Shown: positions 9,390 to 20,398, counted from the stretch's first letter. The stretch: 64,000 nt of DNA from an uncultured Aquimarina sp. (GCA_947498595.1 CANMKX010000002.1:186001-250000); one strand, 5' to 3'. Notes: generated by a model not told the origin, from the sequence alone. Numbers and translations are program-made.

Positions 9390-11921
9390 TTACTTCTTTT
9401 TAGCTGTTGTTTTTTTCTTTGCTGTTGTTGTCTTCTTTTTGGCTGCCGTTTTCTTTTTCGCTGCCGTTTTTTTCTTGGGAGCATTTTTCTCAATAATCCC
9501 TTGAACTTCTTCCAACGTTAACTTTGCGGCATCTACAGTTTTTGGCAATTCTATTTTAACTTTACCTTTAAGAATATTACTTCGTCCCCATCTTGCTTTC
9601 TCTACACGAATTCCTTCGTCCTCCCAATTATGTATTACCTTATCTATTTCTTTTTGTTTTTTCTCTTCTATTAATGTAACAATATCATTATCTGATAAAT
9701 TATCGAAATCATATTTCTTATTTACATTAATAAACATTCCATTCCATTTCAGATAAGGTCCAAATCTTCCTGTTCCTTTCTGTACTGGTAAATCTTCATG
9801 CGTATATATAGGAGCGTCTGCCTTTTCTTTGGCTACTATCAATTCTATTGCACGATCCATAGTAACATTCATTGGATCCTCTCCTTTGTCTAAAGAAATA
9901 TATTTTTTCCCATATCTTACATAAGGTCCAAATCTTCCATTATTCACGACAACTAATTCTTCTTTATATTCTCCTAAATCCTTAGGCAACTTAAAGAGAT
10001 CCATTGCTTGTTCGTATGTAATATTACTCAATGTCTGTCCTGGTCCTAAACTTGCGAAACGAGGTTTTTCTTCGTCTTCAACAGATCCAATTTGCACCAT
10101 TGGTCCAAACTTACCTAAACGCACACTCACAGCTTTTCCTGATTCTGGATCTTCTCCTAAAATACGTTCTCCTACTTCTCTTTCTGCATTTTTTTCGACA
10201 TCTTTTACGACCAAATGGAATTCGTCATAAAACTCTTTCATCATATGCTTCCAGTCTTCATTACCTTCTGCAATGGCATCAAAATCTTCTTCTACTTTAG
10301 CTGTAAAATTATAATCCAAAATAGTAGAGAAATGCGCTACTAGAAAATCGTTTACAACCATTCCTACATCTGTTGGAATCAGTTTTCCTTTATCACTTCC
10401 TATTTTTTCGGTTAAATTTTTCTCACTAAGTGTATCTCCTTCAAGAATCATTTGCACATAACCTCTCTCTTCTCCTTCTTTAGATCCTTTTTCTATATAC
10501 TTTCTATTTTGAATAGTTGATATCGTAGGCGCATACGTAGATGGTCTTCCGATTCCTAGTTCTTCTAACTTCTTTACCAATGAAGCTTCGCTAAAACGAC
10601 TCGGTGGTCTTGTAAATCTCTCGGTAGCCGTTATATAATGCTTGTGTAAATCTTCTCCAATTCGCATTGCAGGTAAAATTCCATCTTGCTCCTCATCCTC
10701 ATCATCTTTACTTTCTAAATAAACTTTAAGAAATCCTTCAAACTTAATCACCTCACCATTTGCTGTAAATTGCTCCTTATGAGTATTTGCTTTTATACGA
10801 ACATTTGTTCTTTCCAATTGTGCATCACTCATTTGAGAAGCAATCGCTCTCTTCCATATCAATTCATACAAGCGTTGTTGATCATAATCAACATCAACTG
10901 TATGTCTTGAAAAATCTGTTGGTCGTATCGCTTCGTGAGCTTCTTGTGCTCCTTTAGCTTTACCTTTATATTGTCTTGTTTTACTATATTTTTCACCATA
11001 AGCAGATACTATTTCTGCGGTTGCTCCTTCTTGAGCTTCTACTGATAAGTTGACACTATCGGTACGCATATAAGTAATCAATCCCGCTTCGTATAAACGC
11101 TGCGCCATTGTCATTGTCTTACTTACTGAGAAATATAATTTTCTCGATGCCTCTTGTTGTAATGTAGAAGTTGTAAATGGTGGAGCAGGTGATTTTTTAG
11201 CTGGTTTTGTAGTTAGATCTGCTACTTCAAAAGATGCTTTTATATTTTCATTTAAAAATTGCTCTGCTTCTTCTCTTGTCTTAAAATTCTTAGGAAGTTT
11301 TGCTCTAAAAGATTTACCATCTTCGTTTGCAAATTCAGCATCAATTCTATAAGAAGCTTCAGCCTTAAAGTTAATAATACTTCTTTCTCTTTCTACAATT
11401 AATCTTACAGATACAGATTGTACTCTACCTGCCGATAGTCCTCCTTTTACTTTACGCCATAACACTGGAGACAACTCATACCCAACCAAACGATCTAATA
11501 CACGTCTTGCTTGTTGTGCATTAACCAAATCATAATTTATTTGTCTCGGGTTTTCTATAGCCTTTAGAATTGCTTTTTTTGTAATCTCATGAAAAACAAT
11601 TCTTTTTGTTCTATCTTCTTCTAATTTTAATTCCTCTGCTAAATGCCATGCAATCGCTTCTCCTTCTCGATCCTCATCACTTGCTAGCCAAACCATTTCT
11701 GCTTTATTAGAAAGTGTTTTTAGTTTTTTCACCACCTCTTTCTTATCAGAGGAAACTATATATTTAGGTTTAAAATCTCCTTCAACATCAACCCCTAATT
11801 CTTTCGCTGGTAAATCAGATATGTGTCCAAAACTAGATGCTACTGTATAGTCTTTTCCAAGAAATTTTTCTATCGTCTTTGCTTTAGCGGGTGACTCAAC
11901 AATCACTAAATTCTTAGCCAT
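9390..11921 (-). CDS. topA: DNA topoisomerase I (type IA)
   Basis: 843 residues. TOPRIM domain at the N-terminus (NLVIVESPAKAKTIEKFLG; the acidic DEDREGEAIAWHL), and the active-site tyrosine in ITYMRTDS near residue 300. It relaxes negative supercoils by cutting one strand. The C-terminus has repeats of the topoisomerase C-terminal type (RFGPYVRYGKKYISL, RFGPYLKWNGMFINV) instead of Cys4 zinc fingers, then a long Lys/Ala/Thr tail of about 30 residues, likely a DNA-binding extension. The ATG at 11921 (MAKNLVIVESP) was chosen because the family begins there; an upstream in-frame ATG at 12026 adds 35 unrelated residues. Confidence 0.96.
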   Translation of the reverse strand: MAKNLVIVESPAKAKTIEKFLGKDYTVASSFGHISDLPAKELGVDVEGDFKPKYIVSSDKKEVVKKLKTLSNKAEMVWLASDEDREGEAIAWHLAEELKLEEDRTKRIVFHEITKKAILKAIENPRQINYDLVNAQQARRVLDRLVGYELSPVLWRKVKGGLSAGRVQSVSVRLIVERERSIINFKAEASYRIDAEFANEDGKSFRAKLPKNFKTREEAEQFLNENIKASFEVADLTTKPAKKSPAPPFTTSTLQQEASRKLYFSVSKTMTMAQRLYEAGLITYMRTDSVNLSVEAQEGATAEIVSAYGEKYSKTRQYKGKAKGAQEAHEAIRPTDFSRHTVDVDYDQQRLYELIWKRAIASQMSDAQLERTNVRIKANTHKEQFTANGEVIKFEGFLKVYLESKDDEDEEQDGILPAMRIGEDLHKHYITATERFTRPPSRFSEASLVKKLEELGIGRPSTYAPTISTIQNRKYIEKGSKEGEERGYVQMILEGDTLSEKNLTEKIGSDKGKLIPTDVGMVVNDFLVAHFSTILDYNFTAKVEEDFDAIAEGNEDWKHMMKEFYDEFHLVVKDVEKNAEREVGERILGEDPESGKAVSVRLGKFGPMVQIGSVEDEEKPRFASLGPGQTLSNITYEQAMDLFKLPKDLGEYKEELVVVNNGRFGPYVRYGKKYISLDKGEDPMNVTMDRAIELIVAKEKADAPIYTHEDLPVQKGTGRFGPYLKWNGMFINVNKKYDFDNLSDNDIVTLIEEKKQKEIDKVIHNWEDEGIRVEKARWGRSNILKGKVKIELPKTVDAAKLTLEEVQGIIEKNAPKKKTAAKKKTAAKKKTTTAKKKTTAKKK

Positions 11922-11942
11922 AATACCGTTTTTTTGAAAGCA

Positions 11943-11950
11943 CAAAAGTA
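11943..11950 (-). promoter_or_regulatory. Candidate -7 box for topA
   Basis: The minus strand reads TACTTTTG, matching the flavobacterial TAnnTTTG -7 box, 22 nt before the topA ATG. No TTG element was found 17-23 nt further upstream, so this is only a candidate. It also supports the start at 11921 rather than 12026. Confidence 0.4.
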
Positions 11951-12061
11951 TATCAATTTTTTTTATCGTTCGTGCATAATTTTCAAAACTAAGACTTTTT
12001 CTTGTCTCAAAAACATCAAAAATCACACATTTCTATGCAAAAATTAACTATTCATACACAA

Positions 12062-12961
12062 TTATAGTCCTCTTACATATTTCAATCCAACATAAACATG
12101 ATGCTTTACTCCTCTAGTTTCCTTTGTATTAAACCTTCCATATATTTCATATTTATTCTTATCATTTCCCCATATCACTCCCATTTTAGCTAAAAACATA
12201 TTATGTAAGGCTTTTTTTACAAATTGAGCATTATCATTTAAAAAGCTTCCTTCCAATAAAGCATTGTGCGCTACATATCGATATCCTATACCTAGAATTA
12301 GCAGACTTTCTTTTTCAGTACTACCTATATTTCCACTTCTTATTGAATCAAAAAAATCGTTTTTCTTTCCTAATGTTATCAGTCCCCATTGTTCTCCATA
12401 AATATCTTTCGTCCCCAAGCTTATTGCTGATTCATATCCTAAACTATATTGAGGTCTTGTCAAAAATTCTTTTAAATAATTTGCTTTTAAATTCCCCATA
12501 AGTTCTGACGGAATCTGATAAGCATAACTAGGGATATCTATATTTAATAATTTATGATACCATTGTTGCAATTCTTTTGCTAATGAATATTTACCCGTTA
12601 CACCTATATCAAGACTAATTTTCAAATTAGTATTTGTTGTAATTTGAGTGATCCCTATATTAGTGTATAACCAACCTGCAAATGGTCTATCCAACTTTTC
12701 TTGTATAAAGGAGTCTAATTCTTCTGGAGCATAGATTTCTTGTCCTAAAAGAATTGAGAATTGTAATTTATTTTTTTCAGTTTTATTAAAAATCAACGAT
12801 TCTGACAATTCTTTCTGATATCCTATAAACAAACCGCTTGTATAATTTCGATCAGAAAAAGCAAACAAATCATTATCCACTTGCAATAGCAATTGCTTTG
12901 TATGTTGTGCATACCCAACTAGAGGTATAAGTAGTAAAAACAGTATGTAAATTCTTTTCAT
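12062..12961 (-). CDS. LpxR-like outer membrane lipid A deacylase family protein
   Basis: 299 residues with signal peptide (PLVGYAQ, residue 19). The N-terminal motif QVDNDLFAFSDRNYTSGLFIGYQ matches the LpxR/DUF2219 family, whose catalytic Asn-Asp pair sits in the same place; a later KELQQWYHKLL could supply the active-site histidine. LpxR is an outer-membrane beta-barrel that removes the 3'-acyloxyacyl group of lipid A. The C-terminus (HHVYVGLKYVRGL) alternates like a final barrel strand. Same direction as topA but with a 140-nt gap, so probably its own unit. Enzyme activity is inferred from family only. Confidence 0.75.
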   Translation of the reverse strand: MKRIYILFLLLIPLVGYAQHTKQLLLQVDNDLFAFSDRNYTSGLFIGYQKELSESLIFNKTEKNKLQFSILLGQEIYAPEELDSFIQEKLDRPFAGWLYTNIGITQITTNTNLKISLDIGVTGKYSLAKELQQWYHKLLNIDIPSYAYQIPSELMGNLKANYLKEFLTRPQYSLGYESAISLGTKDIYGEQWGLITLGKKNDFFDSIRSGNIGSTEKESLLILGIGYRYVAHNALLEGSFLNDNAQFVKKALHNMFLAKMGVIWGNDKNKYEIYGRFNTKETRGVKHHVYVGLKYVRGL

Positions 12962-13049
12962 TTTTTTATTCTTAGGTATAAAAATAAGTTCCTAAACAGA
13001 GATTAAACGCATAAATCTAAGTTTTAACTCAAAAATATCTTCTGTCATT

Positions 13050-13080
13050 TTGACATATATTTAATTTACAACTATCTTTG
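13050..13080 (+). promoter_or_regulatory. Promoter of the miaB-secG operon
   Basis: TTG at 13050-13052 and TATCTTTG at 13073-13080, 20 nt apart, match the flavobacterial TTG-N17-23-TAnnTTTG housekeeping promoter. The ATG of miaB is at 13118, giving a leader of about 30 nt. Confidence 0.75.
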
Positions 13081-13117
13081 CATACTATTTGAGTTATGCG
13101 TTTAAGCTAAATATATT

Positions 13118-14563
13118 ATGGAGAAGACAATAGACGAAAGTGTACAAGGGCAAGCTTTGACTCTTGATCAAAAAGAAGGTAATAATCGTAAACTTTTTAT
13201 TGAAAGTTATGGATGTCAAATGAATTTTAGTGATAGTGAGATTGTTGCCTCAATTTTAGCTAAAGAGGGATTCAACACTACCCAAAACTTAGAAGATGCA
13301 GACCTTGTACTAGTGAACACTTGTTCTATTAGGGAAAAAGCTGAGCTAACAGTACGTAAACGCCTTGAAAAATATAATGCTGTCAAGAAGATTAATCCTA
13401 AAATGAAAGTAGGAGTTCTTGGTTGTATGGCAGAACGCTTGAAAAGTCAGTTTTTAGAAGAGGAAAAGATTGTAGATTTAGTTGTAGGTCCAGATGCTTA
13501 TAAAGATTTACCTAATCTTATTGAAGAGGTCGATGCTGGACGTAATGCTGTAAATGTTATTTTATCGAAAGAAGAAACATACGGTGATATTTCTCCTGTT
13601 CGATTACAAAGTAACGGTGTTTCTGCTTTTGTCTCAATCACAAGAGGGTGTGATAATATGTGTACGTTTTGTGTCGTACCTTTTACTCGTGGAAGAGAAC
13701 GCAGTAGAGATCCTCAAAGTATTTTACAAGAAATAGACGATTTAGTTGCTAAAGATTTTAAAGAAATTACTTTATTAGGTCAAAACGTTGATAGTTATTT
13801 ATGGTATGGTGGTGGCCTGAAAAAAGATTTTGATAAAGCTAGTGACTTCCAAAAAGCTACTGCAACTAATTTTGCAAAACTACTAGACCTAGTTGCCATC
13901 AAATATCCTAAATTACGTTTGCGTTTTACTACGTCAAATCCTCAAGATATGACAATGGATGTAATTGAGGTTATGGCTAAGCATCCTAATATTTGTAATT
14001 ACATCCATCTACCGATACAAAGTGGAAGTAATCGAATTCTTAAAGAAATGAATCGTTTACATACTCGTGAAGAGTATTTTACTCTTATTGACAATATCAA
14101 AAAATTAATTCCTGATTGCGCTATCTCTCAAGATATTATTACAGGGTTCCCTACAGAGACAGAAGATGATCATCAAGATACGTTATCTCTTATGGAATAT
14201 GTAAAATATGATTATGGATTTATGTTTGCATATTCTGAAAGACCTGGTACTCTCGCTGGTAGAAAAATGGAAGACGATGTACCTGAAGCTACTAAAAAAA
14301 GACGTTTATCTGAAATTATAGCTGTACAGAGAAAGCATAGTGAAGCTATTCACAAATCGTATATCGGAAAAACTATAGAAATTTTAATTGAAAAAGAATC
14401 CAAAAAATCAGATGCTCATTGGAGCGGACGTAACTCTCAAAATATAGTTGCTGTTTTCCCTAAAGAGAATTATAAAATAGGTGATTTTGTAATGGTTCAA
14501 GTTAATGATTGCACAAGTGCTACGTTAATTGCTGAAGCTATTGATTATTCTGAAAACAATTAA
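13118..14563 (+). CDS. miaB: tRNA-2-methylthio-N6-dimethylallyladenosine synthase
   Basis: 481 residues. Radical-SAM methylthiotransferase that adds the 2-methylthio group to i6A37 of tRNAs reading UNN codons. The N-terminal UPF0004 domain has its three cluster cysteines (SYGCQMN near 33, VNTCSIRE near 69, LGCMAER near 103), the radical-SAM cluster is CDNMCTFCVVPFTRGRERSR near residues 177-196, and a TRAM domain ends the protein. Full length. First gene of a co-directional group with the sigma-54 activator, lptE, a TPR gene and secG. It has a good upstream promoter. Confidence 0.97.
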   Translation: MEKTIDESVQGQALTLDQKEGNNRKLFIESYGCQMNFSDSEIVASILAKEGFNTTQNLEDADLVLVNTCSIREKAELTVRKRLEKYNAVKKINPKMKVGVLGCMAERLKSQFLEEEKIVDLVVGPDAYKDLPNLIEEVDAGRNAVNVILSKEETYGDISPVRLQSNGVSAFVSITRGCDNMCTFCVVPFTRGRERSRDPQSILQEIDDLVAKDFKEITLLGQNVDSYLWYGGGLKKDFDKASDFQKATATNFAKLLDLVAIKYPKLRLRFTTSNPQDMTMDVIEVMAKHPNICNYIHLPIQSGSNRILKEMNRLHTREEYFTLIDNIKKLIPDCAISQDIITGFPTETEDDHQDTLSLMEYVKYDYGFMFAYSERPGTLAGRKMEDDVPEATKKRRLSEIIAVQRKHSEAIHKSYIGKTIEILIEKESKKSDAHWSGRNSQNIVAVFPKENYKIGDFVMVQVNDCTSATLIAEAIDYSENN

Positions 14564-14601
14564 GTAATCAATCAAAAACAAATTAAAAAAATTGTTATTT
14601 A

Positions 14602-15864
14602 ATGGAATCTATTCAAGCTACTAAACAACGTTTTGGAATTATAGGAAACGATCCTAAATTAAATCGCGCGGTAGAGAAAGCCATACAAGTGGCTCCTACA
14701 GATATTTCTGTACTTGTTACAGGAGAAAGTGGTGTAGGAAAAGAAAGTATTCCTAAAATTATACATTCGTTATCCCACAGAAAACACGGAAAATATATCG
14801 CTGTTAACTGTGGAGCAATTCCTGAAGGCACTATAGATAGTGAGCTTTTTGGTCATGAAAAAGGTGCTTTTACAGGAGCTACTCAAACTAGAAATGGTTA
14901 TTTTGAAGTTGCAGATGGTGGTACTATATTTCTTGATGAAGTTGGTGAACTTCCTCTAACTACTCAGGTACGATTATTGAGGGTATTAGAAAATGGAGAG
15001 TTTATTAAAGTAGGTTCTTCTAAAGTTCAAAAAACAAATGTTCGTATTGTAGCTGCAACAAACGTAAATATGTTTGAAGCCATTAAAAAAGAAAAATTTA
15101 GAGAAGATCTTTACTATCGATTGAGTACAATTGAAATTTTGCTTCCACCATTGAGGGAACGCAAAGGAGATATTCATTTATTATTCAGAAAATTTGCTTC
15201 AGATTTTGCTCTAAAATATAAAATGCCAACAATTCGATTAGAAGAAAATGCTGTTTTATTACTGGACAAGTACAACTGGAGCGGTAATATTAGGCAATTA
15301 CGTAATGTTGCTGAGCAGATTTCTGTGTTAGAACAAAACAGAAGTATCTCTCCTCAAGTATTACAAGGGTATTTACCAAATATGGGAGCAAATTTACCTG
15401 CTGTTGTTTCTTCTAGTAAAAGTGAAAGTGATTTTAGTAACGAACGGGAAATACTTTATAAAGTATTGTTTGATATGAAAAGTGACTTGAATGATTTAAA
15501 GAAATTAACCATGGAATTAATGCAAAATGAAAATTCTCAACAAGTCCAGAAAGAGAATGAAAGCTTAATTCAAAAAATATATGGAGAACCTGAGGAAAAA
15601 ACGCATTATGAAGAACCAGTTAATCATACTCCAGAAATTCTTCAAATTGCCCCACCTCAAGAACAACTTATTGTAAAAGAAGAAGATAAATATCATTTTG
15701 CTGAAGAAATTCAGGAAGAAGAAACCTTATCTTTACAAGATAAAGAACTTGAATTGATTAAAAAATCATTAGAACGTCATAAAGGAAAGCGAAAAGCTGC
15801 TGCCGAAGAATTAGGTATTAGCGAACGTACTCTCTATAGAAAAATCAAGCAATACGATCTATAA
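14602..15864 (+). CDS. Orphan sigma-54-dependent transcription activator (no receiver domain)
   Basis: 420 residues. The AAA+ domain begins almost at the N-terminus: Walker A GESGVGKES (about 40-48; the usual GxxGxGKE), GAFTGA loop that contacts sigma-54 (about 88-94), Walker B GGTIFLDEVGEL (about 106-117) and the sensor region RIVAATN. A variable linker of about 110 residues follows, then a Fis-type helix-turn-helix (RKAAAEELGISERTLYRKIK) at the C-terminus. There is no REC, GAF or PAS domain before the AAA+ module, so activity is not set by a linked phospho-receiver. Gene context with miaB, lptE and secG is conserved in Bacteroidota. A sigma-54 promoter lies downstream at groES (18132). Confidence 0.93.
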   Translation: MESIQATKQRFGIIGNDPKLNRAVEKAIQVAPTDISVLVTGESGVGKESIPKIIHSLSHRKHGKYIAVNCGAIPEGTIDSELFGHEKGAFTGATQTRNGYFEVADGGTIFLDEVGELPLTTQVRLLRVLENGEFIKVGSSKVQKTNVRIVAATNVNMFEAIKKEKFREDLYYRLSTIEILLPPLRERKGDIHLLFRKFASDFALKYKMPTIRLEENAVLLLDKYNWSGNIRQLRNVAEQISVLEQNRSISPQVLQGYLPNMGANLPAVVSSSKSESDFSNEREILYKVLFDMKSDLNDLKKLTMELMQNENSQQVQKENESLIQKIYGEPEEKTHYEEPVNHTPEILQIAPPQEQLIVKEEDKYHFAEEIQEEETLSLQDKELELIKKSLERHKGKRKAAAEELGISERTLYRKIKQYDL

Positions 15865-15883
15865 ATTAGCATTTAGCACTTAT

Positions 15884-16393
15884 ATGAAAAAAATTCAATC
15901 AATAATCATCATCGCTTTTACAGCTCTTATTCTACAAGGATGCGGTGCTTATTCTTTAACAGGTATTTCGGTAGCCGAAAATGTTAAAACATTTCAAGTA
16001 AACAATTTTCAAAATCAAGCTGCAATTATTGAACCTGGAATTGATCGTACTTTCACAAATGATTTACAAGATTTAATTCTTAATCAAACCAATTTAGATC
16101 TAGTAACTTCTGGTGGAGATATTATATATGAAGGAGAAATCGTTCAATATTACATTTCTCCTAATACAGCTACATCTAGCAATACCGCTGCTCAAAACAG
16201 ATTAACAGTAGCTGTCAACGTTCGTTTTTATGATACAAAGGATAGTAAAAATGATTTTGAACAACGTTTTTCTTTTTTCTTTGATTACCCAGCAAGTTCA
16301 CAACTTGTAGGAACAGTAAGAGATCAAGCTCTAGAAACTATCTATGATCGCTTAACACAAGATATATTTAACGCATCATTAGCCAAATGGTAA
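15884..16393 (+). CDS. lptE: LptE family LPS-assembly lipoprotein
   Basis: 169 residues. Signal peptide with lipobox LILQGC near residue 20 and the family start GCGAYSLTGISVAENVKTFQVNNFQN. LptE plugs the LptD barrel in the outer membrane and helps place LPS on the cell surface. Length and position before secG are usual for Bacteroidota. It lies 19 nt after the sigma-54 activator gene, so it is co-transcribed. Confidence 0.88.
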   Translation: MKKIQSIIIIAFTALILQGCGAYSLTGISVAENVKTFQVNNFQNQAAIIEPGIDRTFTNDLQDLILNQTNLDLVTSGGDIIYEGEIVQYYISPNTATSSNTAAQNRLTVAVNVRFYDTKDSKNDFEQRFSFFFDYPASSQLVGTVRDQALETIYDRLTQDIFNASLAKW

Positions 16394-16404
16394 TACTTTA
16401 AGTT

Positions 16405-17712
16405 TTGAACATACATCATTTAGCACATATTTTACAAAACCCTACGCTTGTTAACAAAGAGCATGCTACTGACTTGGAACTTTTAATTCAAGAGTTTCCG
16501 TATTTTCAGCCTTCAAGAGCATTATTACTTAAATATTTTAAAGATCAAAAAAGCTTTAAATATAACCAGGAACTAAAAACAACTGCCGTCTATACCACAG
16601 ATCGCAGCATTTTATTCGATTTAATTACATCTCCAATATTTTCTGAAGATAGTATAGATAAACAATATTTAGAGAGTAATAAACAATCTCCTAGTATGCC
16701 TTTCGATGAGGCTATTAAAATGAAGATAGAAGAGGCTGAATCAGTCTTAAATCCAGCGCTATTTTATATAAAAGAAAAGGAGGAAAATATCCCTAGTGAT
16801 ACAATCGAGAATAAAAAAAATGATGTTGATCTAACTATACCCTCTTTAATCTCTGAAGAAGCGGATATAGAAGATACCAAAATAACAACAATACCTTCTT
16901 CTGAAAATGAAATTACCAATAAAATAGCTGCAACAGAAGAATCTGCTACTGATATTGAAAATATCGAAGAAACAACCTTTCTAAAAGAAGGAGAAGAAAA
17001 TGATGAGTATGCTTTTAAAAAAGAACTCTCCTCTATTGCTTCTATAATTAAAGAACCAATAGAAGAAGAACTTGAAGAATCTCAACATACTACTTTTAAG
17101 CATAGTACTATAAAAGAAGTATTAGAAGATAAAGAGAATGAGGTTAAAAAACTCGAAGAGCAATTAGAAATTGATCAACCTTTAGATTTTAATACCAGTG
17201 AAGTACATTCTTTTAAAGAATGGTTAAAAATCAGTTCTCTTGCACCTATTCAACGAGATGAAGAACTCTCAGTAGAGGAAGATGAAGAAGAAATCGAGGA
17301 TACGAGTGTAGAAGATACTAACGATACTAAGCATTCTGAAGCAAGTGATGTTTCATCAACTATTGAGGTTGAGGATAAGGCTATTAATAAAACTCCAGAA
17401 GCAACAATAATTAAGGAGGAGGGCAAAAACACCAACACAAAAAATAATTTTGATCTTATCGATCAATTTATAGCCAACAACCCTAAGATTCCACCTGTAA
17501 AAAAGGGAGTTCCAAATCGAAATCTAGCTAGTGATCATATTATCCCTACAGATAGTTTAATGACAGAAACTTTGGCTAAAGTTTATTTGGCACAAAAGAA
17601 TTATAAAAAGGCTATTCAAGCTTACAAAATATTAATTTTGAAAAATCCCGAAAAAAGTGGTTTCTTTGCAGACCAGATTCGGGCAATCAATAAATTACAA
17701 GATAATAAATAA
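16405..17712 (+). CDS. TPR-containing protein of the lptE-secG operon (TTG start)
   Basis: 435 residues, function unknown. The N-terminal part (about residues 1-75) is a helical domain; the middle (about 130-335) is a very acidic, low-complexity stretch rich in Glu, Ser, Thr and Ile; the C-terminus (SLMTETLAKVYLAQKNYKKA..YKILILKNPEKSGFFADQI) is one or two TPR units. The start is TTG at 16405, 11 nt after the lptE stop; there is no in-frame ATG for nearly 100 residues, and the conserved-looking N-terminal helix would be lost without it. A cytoplasmic scaffold role is a guess. Confidence 0.82.
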   Translation: MNIHHLAHILQNPTLVNKEHATDLELLIQEFPYFQPSRALLLKYFKDQKSFKYNQELKTTAVYTTDRSILFDLITSPIFSEDSIDKQYLESNKQSPSMPFDEAIKMKIEEAESVLNPALFYIKEKEENIPSDTIENKKNDVDLTIPSLISEEADIEDTKITTIPSSENEITNKIAATEESATDIENIEETTFLKEGEENDEYAFKKELSSIASIIKEPIEEELEESQHTTFKHSTIKEVLEDKENEVKKLEEQLEIDQPLDFNTSEVHSFKEWLKISSLAPIQRDEELSVEEDEEEIEDTSVEDTNDTKHSEASDVSSTIEVEDKAINKTPEATIIKEEGKNTNTKNNFDLIDQFIANNPKIPPVKKGVPNRNLASDHIIPTDSLMTETLAKVYLAQKNYKKAIQAYKILILKNPEKSGFFADQIRAINKLQDNK

Positions 17713-17720
17713 CAATATAT

Positions 17721-18050
17721 ATGAGTACTTTTTCAATATTTTTAGTTTTAATCGTTTTCGTAGCGTTTTTACTAGTAGTAGTAATAATGGTTCAAAACCC
17801 TAAAGGAGGAGGTTTATCATCATCTTTTGGTGGTGGAGGTGGATCACAATTAGGTGGGGTTCAAAAGACTACAGATTTTTTAGATAAAAGTACTTGGGCA
17901 TTAGCAACCTTATTGCTAGTCCTAATTTTATTATCTAACGTTACAATTATGGGAAGCGGTGGAGTTCAAGATTCTAAAGTAATAGATGGAGATGTTCCTG
18001 CTGTTACTACTCCTGCACCAGCTGAAACAACTACTACAGATAACAAATAA
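17721..18050 (+). CDS. secG: Preprotein translocase subunit SecG
   Basis: 109 residues. Two transmembrane helices (about 4-24 and 54-74) with the SecG signature between them: VQNPKGGGLSSSFGGGG and the TDFLDKSTW segment. SecG assists SecYE in protein export. The tail is Thr/Ala/Pro-rich. It is the last gene of the miaB operon, 8 nt after the TPR gene and closed by a hairpin terminator. Confidence 0.95.
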   Translation: MSTFSIFLVLIVFVAFLLVVVIMVQNPKGGGLSSSFGGGGGSQLGGVQKTTDFLDKSTWALATLLLVLILLSNVTIMGSGGVQDSKVIDGDVPAVTTPAPAETTTTDNK

Positions 18051-18070
18051 AAACATATTTACGTTTTATA

Positions 18071-18104
18071 AAAAATGCCGACTTGTCATACAGTCGGCAT
18101 TTTT
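18071..18104 (+). terminator. Terminator after secG
   Basis: 13-bp perfect stem (18071-18083 with 18092-18104), 8-nt loop, flanked by A5 and T5. It separates the miaB operon from groESL. Confidence 0.85.
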
Positions 18105-18131
18105 CATTTCAATTTGTCAGTATCTTTCTAC

Positions 18132-18147
18132 TGGCACAATTTCTGCC
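18132..18147 (+). promoter_or_regulatory. Sigma-54 (-24/-12) promoter of groES
   Basis: TGGCACAATTTCTGCC matches the RpoN consensus TGGCAC-N5-TTGC at 13 of the main positions, with the essential GG and GC dinucleotides at the correct spacing. It lies 53 nt before the groES ATG and downstream of the secG terminator. No TAnnTTTG box or CIRCE element was seen in this gap, so sigma-54 control of groESL is likely. Confidence 0.72.
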
Positions 18148-18199
18148 TATACTCGTAAGAACATTACATTTTTAATTAAACAACAAAATTATAATCATA

Positions 18200-18475
18200 A
18201 TGGGAGTTAATATAAAACCACTTTCAGACCGCGTTTTAATAGAGCCTGTAGCTGCAGAAACTCAAACAGCGTCAGGTCTTTATATTCCTGAAACGGCAAA
18301 AGAAAAACCTCAAAAAGGTAAAGTAGTTGCTGTAGGTAACGGTAAAAAAGATCACGAAATGACTGTTAAAGTAGGTGACACTGTTCTTTATGGAAAGTAT
18401 AGTGGGACTGAACTTAAACTTGAAGGAAGTGATTATTTAATGATGCGCGAAGACGATATCTTAGCAATCGTTTAA
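18200..18475 (+). CDS. groES: Co-chaperonin GroES
   Basis: 91 residues, the lid of the GroEL folding chamber. Visible family motifs: [12 protein letters not shown] at the N-terminus, mobile loop [19 protein letters not shown] (about 20-38), [11 protein letters not shown], and [15 protein letters not shown]. Full length. Forms a unit with groL, 114 nt downstream, and is preceded by a sigma-54-type promoter. Confidence 0.97.
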   Translation: MGVNIKPLSDRVLIEPVAAETQTASGLYIPETAKEKPQKGKVVAVGNGKKDHEMTVKVGDTVLYGKYSGTELKLEGSDYLMMREDDILAIV

Positions 18476-18523
18476 TAACACACCTTATTATACACTGATT
18501 TTAAACAGTATTTACTGAATTAA

Positions 18524-20233
<1,710 letters not shown>

Positions 20234-20253
20234 AATTTCTGATCACAATATTC

Positions 20254-20292
20254 AAAAAGGGATAGTTCTAATATTAGAACTATCCCTTTTTT
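20254..20292 (+). terminator. Terminator after groL
   Basis: Perfect palindrome: 20254-20272 pairs with 20273-20291, with AAAAAGGG on the left and CCCTTTTTT on the right. A fold-back stem of this length with a T-run is a strong intrinsic terminator. Confidence 0.88.
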
Positions 20293-20294
20293 AC

Positions 20295-20324
20295 TTGTAT
20301 GTATTAGCATTATTTGTATTTTTG
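20295..20324 (+). promoter_or_regulatory. Promoter of the lipoprotein gene at 20399
   Basis: TTG at 20295-20297 and TATTTTTG at 20317-20324, 19 nt apart, fit the flavobacterial housekeeping consensus. The leader would be about 68 nt. Confidence 0.65.
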
Positions 20325-20398
20325 TAGTCATCAAAAAATCATCAATCAAAAAAATCTTCACTTAGAATTATTAAATCAATTTTTTATATACATTAATC

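Noticed and set aside
11922..12026. Longer topA starting at 12026
   Set aside because: The extra 35 residues resemble no TopA N-terminus, and a -7 box lies within this stretch.
18110..18199. CIRCE (HrcA) operator before groES
   Set aside because: No TTAGCACTC-N9-GAGTGCTAA or near match in the gap.
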